From: Przewalskia tangutica
Taxonomy: Eukaryota; Streptophyta; Magnoliopsida; Solanales; Solanaceae
Direction of reading: 5' to 3'
DNA: 64,000 nucleotides
NCBI GenBank assembly: GCA_029844215.1
Contig: CM056733.1
Location: forward strand, 68,539,794 to 68,603,793
The notes under the pieces are model-generated. The model was not told where the DNA came from. It made no database searches and saw only the letters and a program-made list of their open reading frames with translations. Made by a program: the position numbers and the translations under genes. Within the stretch, counting starts at the first letter, position 1. Each line of letters starts with the position of its first letter. Below are positions 59,883-64,000 of this stretch, piece by piece.

Positions 59883-61467
59883 TGATCTGTATTTTATATA
59901 CACTTTTTGAGTCTTTTTAATTAGTATTTTACTCATTTTATTTATGTTTAGTATAGTATTAGGTCGTTTTCCTTTCTTTTGTGTCACAGCAGTCAAAAAT
60001 GGAGAAATGGCGGAAAGGAGATGAAATGAGCATAAATGAGATGGAATTGCACACTAAAAGGGCCAAGAGATGAAGTCTAAGAAGTTCCGGGAATTATAGA
60101 GAAAATCGATTTAAGTCCGGACGAAAAAGATTTAACGAACGGAAATTCGCCGTAAAATGTCACAGCGCGCGCCGGCAGCAGAGCCGCGCGCCCAAAGTGC
60201 CGAAAGTCCCGAGAGTTGCTGAATTTGGGCCATACGCTGATCATAGGTCGCGCGCCGACGCTGGATTTATAAGTCTGAGCCGAATTTGACATATTTTCGT
60301 AATCCTAAAGGGATTATTTTTCCTTTCTAAAGGGATAACTTTTCCTTCCTAAAGTGGATAACTTTTCCTACCCTAAAACCCTTACCTAAAAGGATTCTAA
60401 TAACTTTTCCTACCTAATAACTTTTCCTACCTTAAAACCTTTACCAAAAAGGATTCTACCTAAACTTTTCCTTTTCCTACAAATTCTTAACCCTTCACCT
60501 AAAGGATTCTTTGGCTATAAATACTCTACACCATTAGAAGAATTCTTCATTCTCCAACCAATTCTCCATTCCACCATTCACCATTCTACATCCATCCACC
60601 CACCAATCCATCTTGTAAATATTCCACAACACAACCCTCGATGCTTGGCTTGGAGTCTCGTTCTTAGTTTAGTTAAGTTTCTTTTCTTTTTCTTTTCTTT
60701 ATTTCAGTTTTGATGTTAAATATTGAATTAGTTCTTAGCGTGACAATGGCTAGGAACTAATTCTCTTATAAGGCTTTTTCTATGTTGAATTTCTTGAACC
60801 TTATGTTATAAATTAATGCATGCTTATGGTTATTTTTCTTATTGTGAGATCTATCCAATAATTGGCTGAACTCTTGGTAATTAATTGACAACTAATTATC
60901 ACTATATGATTTCTAATCGATTCTAAAAGGGGATTGTGAATATCTTTGTAAGTTGGGTAGACGGTCTTGAATTGGGGATGAAAATACCTCAATTAGATTT
61001 GTAAGCGTTGATGAGAGGCTTAACAACCCTAATTTTGCGCATTGTGCGTGACGGTCAACTAGGTTTTGTTCTTAATCCTCCTATAGCGTTACCCTTATCG
61101 TGAAAGTTAGGTAAGGAACAATCTGGGTTGAGTGTTTATATAACCCTAACGGAGTATAAAACGATTTCAGAACCCGCTTTCTCCAAAAGAAGAATACCAT
61201 AAGTTAATGCATTAGTAAGTAGCATAAGAGAGTAAGGATACATGAAGCCCTATTCTCATCACATCCAAGTAATTCTTGATAGCTTTTATTATTCTTAGTT
61301 ATAAATAACAAATCCAAATATTAATTAGCCAAATAGATACTAGAAAATAGATAACTGGTACTTGAACCCTAATCCTAGAGGACGATATTCGGTCTTATCT
61401 AAGACTATACTACTTGATACGATAACGTGCACTTGCGTTTAAAGTGTGTGCATATAATCGCGCATCA
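59883..61467 (+). repeat. 3' LTR of Athila-I
   Basis: Sister of 55957-57537, with the GC-rich block at 60163-60250 and TATA at about 60515. It ends GCGCATCA before CTTGA. Confidence 0.9.
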
Positions 61468-61472
61468 CTTGA

Positions 61473-63129
61473 TATGAAGTGTAAGGGTCTTGATTGTTTG
61501 AAAAAGTAGGAAAATCTTATTCGTTAGTAATAAGTACTCGGTGGTTAAAGAATAAGCCCTCTTGGTCTCATAAGGGCTTATAGTTGTAATTGGTTGGTTT
61601 AAAACATAAAGTGTTATAACGGCTTTATGGGAAGTTTGTTATAACCACTTTATGTAGGTAAAAGTATGGTTTGTTGATTTCAAAAGAAAAGAGACTTAAG
61701 AATTTAAAGTGTTTTGGTTTAAAAGAAAGGCATGATTTTGTCTTGACGTGTTTTTTAAAAAAAAACATAAAGTGTTATAATAACTTTATGGGAAGCTAGT
61801 TATAACGACTTTATGGAAAATAAAGAAATGAATTCATTATTGGATTTAGATTGGTAACTTGATTTTTGGGAAAAGAGAAGTAACTTGTTTTCAAATATTG
61901 AACTCCTTGTGATGGAAAAACATAAGTGGCTTGGTGAGAAAAGGTAGGAGTACCTTGATCTCAAAGGGGTTAGATACTTGGGGTTTATTGGTATACTTGA
62001 CGTGTGCTAAGAAGTGTTTAAAGTACCTTGAGTTGTGTGTAACTGCCTATGCTTGTTGTGATAGCCCTTGTTTGTGCAAGTGTTTGATTGTGTGCTACCG
62101 AGCCTCTCGATGGGGGCCGGCTATCTGGTTGATTGATGGACATACTGACACGCTGGGTAGCCCACGGGTATGTTTCCACTACATCGATCCTCTTGGACAT
62201 ACCGACACGTTGGGTAGCCCACGGGTATGCTTCCATTAGGAGTGTTATCTTGTTATTAGTCTGGACATACTGACACGTTGGGTAGCCCACGGGTATGCTT
62301 CCACAGTGAGTAGTACCTTGTAATTTGATTGGACATACTGACACGTTGGGTAGCCCACGGGTATGCTTCCACAGTGAGTATTGTTTTGTTAGTGGTTTGG
62401 ACATACTGACACGTTGGGTAGCCCACGGGTATGCTTCCACAGGGATTGTTATCTTGTTATCTCCTTTGGGCATACCGACACGTTGGATGGTCCACGGGTA
62501 TGAGCCCACTAGAGGCGGTTCAGGCCATGCTTATACCGAGGTGAGATTCCGGCATGTGGCCATTGTGCGGGTTAAATTCCGGGTTGTATTTGAGTGATGA
62601 TTTCACGCATGAGTCCTATCTTGATATGACCGCTTATATGTTGTGGTGTCAGAGTTTGGTTATCATACATGTCTCACGATTTATATAGACTATTATGATT
62701 TCATTTACGATTTTTCGATTTCACATACTTACGTTGTCGCGACTTCCTTCGGGCTGCGTTCATGCCGCAGTTGAGGTACATAGCTTGATGATCCGCACTC
62801 TAGGATCGCTGTCGGTTCTCGGAAAGCTCCATATCTCCTAAGCTTGTCACGTGGTACGGTTCCTCAAGTTGTAGTCTTTTGTTTATTCAGGCATGACGGC
62901 CCGTCCCGTCATTATGGCTTTAAAATTCTAGAGGTCCGTAGCACTGCCAGGCGAGTTTGTAAGGATGTAATTGTTCAAGTTTTCATTTATGTGCAAAAAG
63001 GTAACCGTTAGCCTGCTTTTCTTATTTCAACGTCTTCTTTCATGAGTTTTTATTTCACGGTTTTTCTCGATGTTGTATCACTAGGGTGCCCGGTAAGGCA
63101 CGATCCACTGCACCAGGTTGGTCGTGACA
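61473..63129 (+). repeat. 5' LTR of Tekay-D, second part
   Basis: It continues from 55956 after removal of Athila-I and one CTTGA. It contains two copies of the GTTATAAC/CTTTATG module (61604-61654 and 61765-61814), a six-unit tandem array (62138-62510) and ends GGTCGTGACA. Confidence 0.85.
62138..62510 (+). repeat. Tandem array around GGACATACTGACACGTTGGG in the Tekay-D LTR
   Basis: Six units of about 58-69 bases share GGACATACTGACACGTTGGG and AGCCCACGGGTATGCTTCCA, with variable spacers. It occupies the same LTR position as the arrays of C and F but is unrelated in sequence. Confidence 0.9.
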
Positions 63130-63133
63130 AAAG

Positions 63134-63145
63134 TGGTATCAGAGC
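63134..63145 (+). other. Primer-binding site (initiator Met tRNA) of Tekay-D
   Basis: TGGTATCAGAGC, perfect, four bases after the LTR end. Confidence 0.9.
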
Positions 63146-63335
63146 AATTAATCCTCGGAAAGTGTCTACAGACCGTATCCAGTAGAGTCTTGATTATCGG
63201 TGTGTTGTGCACCACATCAATAATCAGGAGGCTATAGGATATTTAGGATTGGTTTCCATTCTTCTCACTATGAGATCGTGCTTTAGAGCTGTGTTATAAG
63301 TGGGACCCCTCTGACGTATTCTTTGTATACCAGTG

Positions 63336-64000
63336 ATGCCTCCACGCAAGGCAACCAGAGCCCAGAAGGGCAAGGCGAGAGGAGTCGCGAGTAAGCAAAG
63401 AATGTCTCATCGAGACCACGACACCGAGCCTCCATCCACACCGGGCGCAGGAGATGGTTACGCGAGATGGCCCAGTTATTGGCCAGGATTGTGGCTAGGC
63501 ACGAGGATAGGCTGGATGCAGCAGTTCCAGTTCCAGTAGTACCCGGGGTTCACCCGAGGTCAGATAGTTTGAAACTACGGGATTTTCTGAGTTGCAGCCA
63601 CCCGAAGTTCTACGGTCGAGGCACGAGGATGATCCGCAGGAGTTCATCCGATTCGATTCTGGATCGCGAGAGTGATCAAGGCTTGGAGACCGAGTCGGTG
63701 GTTTTGGGTTCACATCGGCCGCGTGATACTGCGATCGGTTTGATTCGCGAGCTGTCCCGGGAGCATGCACCTCCACTGGTCAGCGAGTTCTCGAGGCTTT
63801 CCTTGGCCATTTCTTGCCTCCACGGATGAGAGGACACGCCGGCAGATTTTTGATCTTTGAGACAAAGAGGGCGCACAGTTCGGGAGTACAATGTAGAGTT
63901 TGACTCATTGGCCCGGTATGTCCCCGCTTTAGTGGCCAATATGGAGGATAGAGTGCACCGTTACGTCACAGGACTCGATGACTACTTAGCAGAGAGTTGC
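63336..64000 (+). pseudogene. gag: Tekay-type gag of element D, frame-shifted and cut by the window end
   Basis: The ATG at 63336 gives MPPRKATRAQKGKARGVASK, the family N-terminus; a GTG three bases earlier is not needed. This frame runs to about 63539. The capsid region continues in a second frame from 63467 (LARIVARHEDRLDA, LRDFLSCSHPKFYGRG) to 63829 and in a third near 63860-64000 (a REYNVEFDSLARYVPALVA-like segment, RVHRYVTGLDDYLAE). The segments together follow Tekay gag order, so two or three indels separate them. Given the C/G-site differences elsewhere, these may be sequencing errors. Confidence 0.7.

Larger units (their letters stand above)
55957..61467 (+). mobile_element. Athila-derived compact element I
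   Basis: A complete 5.5-kb element with LTRs 55957-57537 and 59883-61467, perfect tRNA-Asp primer site, one 193-residue ORF, the conserved non-coding 3' region, hairpin and polypurine tract. The target duplication CTTGA at 55952-55956 and 61468-61472 is exact. LTRs are nearly identical except at C/G-rich sites. Most of gag and all of protease are missing. It looks recent and was mobilised in trans. Confidence 0.9.
54399..64000 (+). mobile_element. Tekay-like element D, 5' LTR and gag start, runs off the window
   Basis: A 5' LTR (54399-63129, interrupted by Athila-I) is followed by a perfect initiator-Met primer site and a gag beginning MPPRKATRAQKGKA. It is inserted in G2. The 3' part and second LTR lie outside, so whether it has RT and integrase cannot be told. 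Confidence 0.85.

Noticed and set aside
62018..62509. A 163-residue minus-strand repetitive protein
   Set aside because: It is the antisense translation of the six-unit LTR array.

Overview
The window is AT-rich plant heterochromatin made almost entirely of LTR retrotransposons of the Ty3/Gypsy superfamily, nested in one another. I see no host gene, tRNA, rRNA or CRISPR array. A eudicot is certain from the element families. Solanaceae is my best guess, because the only non-LTR element seen is a SINE 3' end with a (TTG)n tail of the TS/Au type at about 7480-7568.

Two element classes alternate. Athila-like elements (B, E, I) have LTRs of 1.2-1.6 kb, a primer-binding site complementary to the 3' end of tRNA-Asp, a gag-protease region and a TTTGGGG-type polypurine tract. 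Tekay/Del-like chromovirus relatives (C, F, H, D) have 3.3-3.9 kb LTRs running TGTTACACCCC...TGACA, an initiator-Met primer site (TGGTATCAGAGC or a decayed form) and a gag beginning MPPRRAT/MPPRKAT. Two old truncated chromoviruses (G1 on +, G2 on -) form the oldest layer.

Layout. 1-507: antisense 5' part of an Athila LTR. 513-5635: G1 (partial LTR, gag, protease, RT, RNase H, start of integrase). 5636-8435: decayed DNA with an antisense LTR-like stretch and the SINE. 8436-9642: truncated solo LTR (K). 9673-24911: Athila-B, split by Tekay-C (11449-20922, target duplication AATGT). 24917-26182: unassigned, probably part of a chromovirus LTR. 26183-27806 and 53885-54398: G2, split by Athila-E (27807-53879, duplication GTCGT). 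Athila-E is split by Tekay-F (33849-51566, GACTC), whose 3' LTR is split by Tekay-H (37484-46290, TGGCC/CGGCC). 54399 to the window end: Tekay-D, whose 5' LTR is split by Athila-I (55957-61467, CTTGA).

Every element complete enough to judge is non-autonomous: Tekay C, F and H carry only gag or gag remnants, Athila-B and E carry gag and protease without RT or integrase, and Athila-I carries one 193-residue ORF. They would need enzymes supplied from elsewhere. Most interesting are shared non-coding structures: a hairpin with a compensatory base-pair change just before the Athila polypurine tract, a second hairpin with three polypurine-tract-like motifs, a palindromic GTTATAAC/CTTTATG module in all Tekay LTR families, and GC-rich palindromic islands. 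An apparent inversion cuts the 5' LTR of Athila-B. A recurrent CTG-to-TCG discordance between sister LTRs looks like a sequencing artefact, so some frameshifts may not be real.

Boundaries were found by eye from target duplications, TG..CA ends, primer sites and comparison of copies within the window; identities and ages were not calculated.
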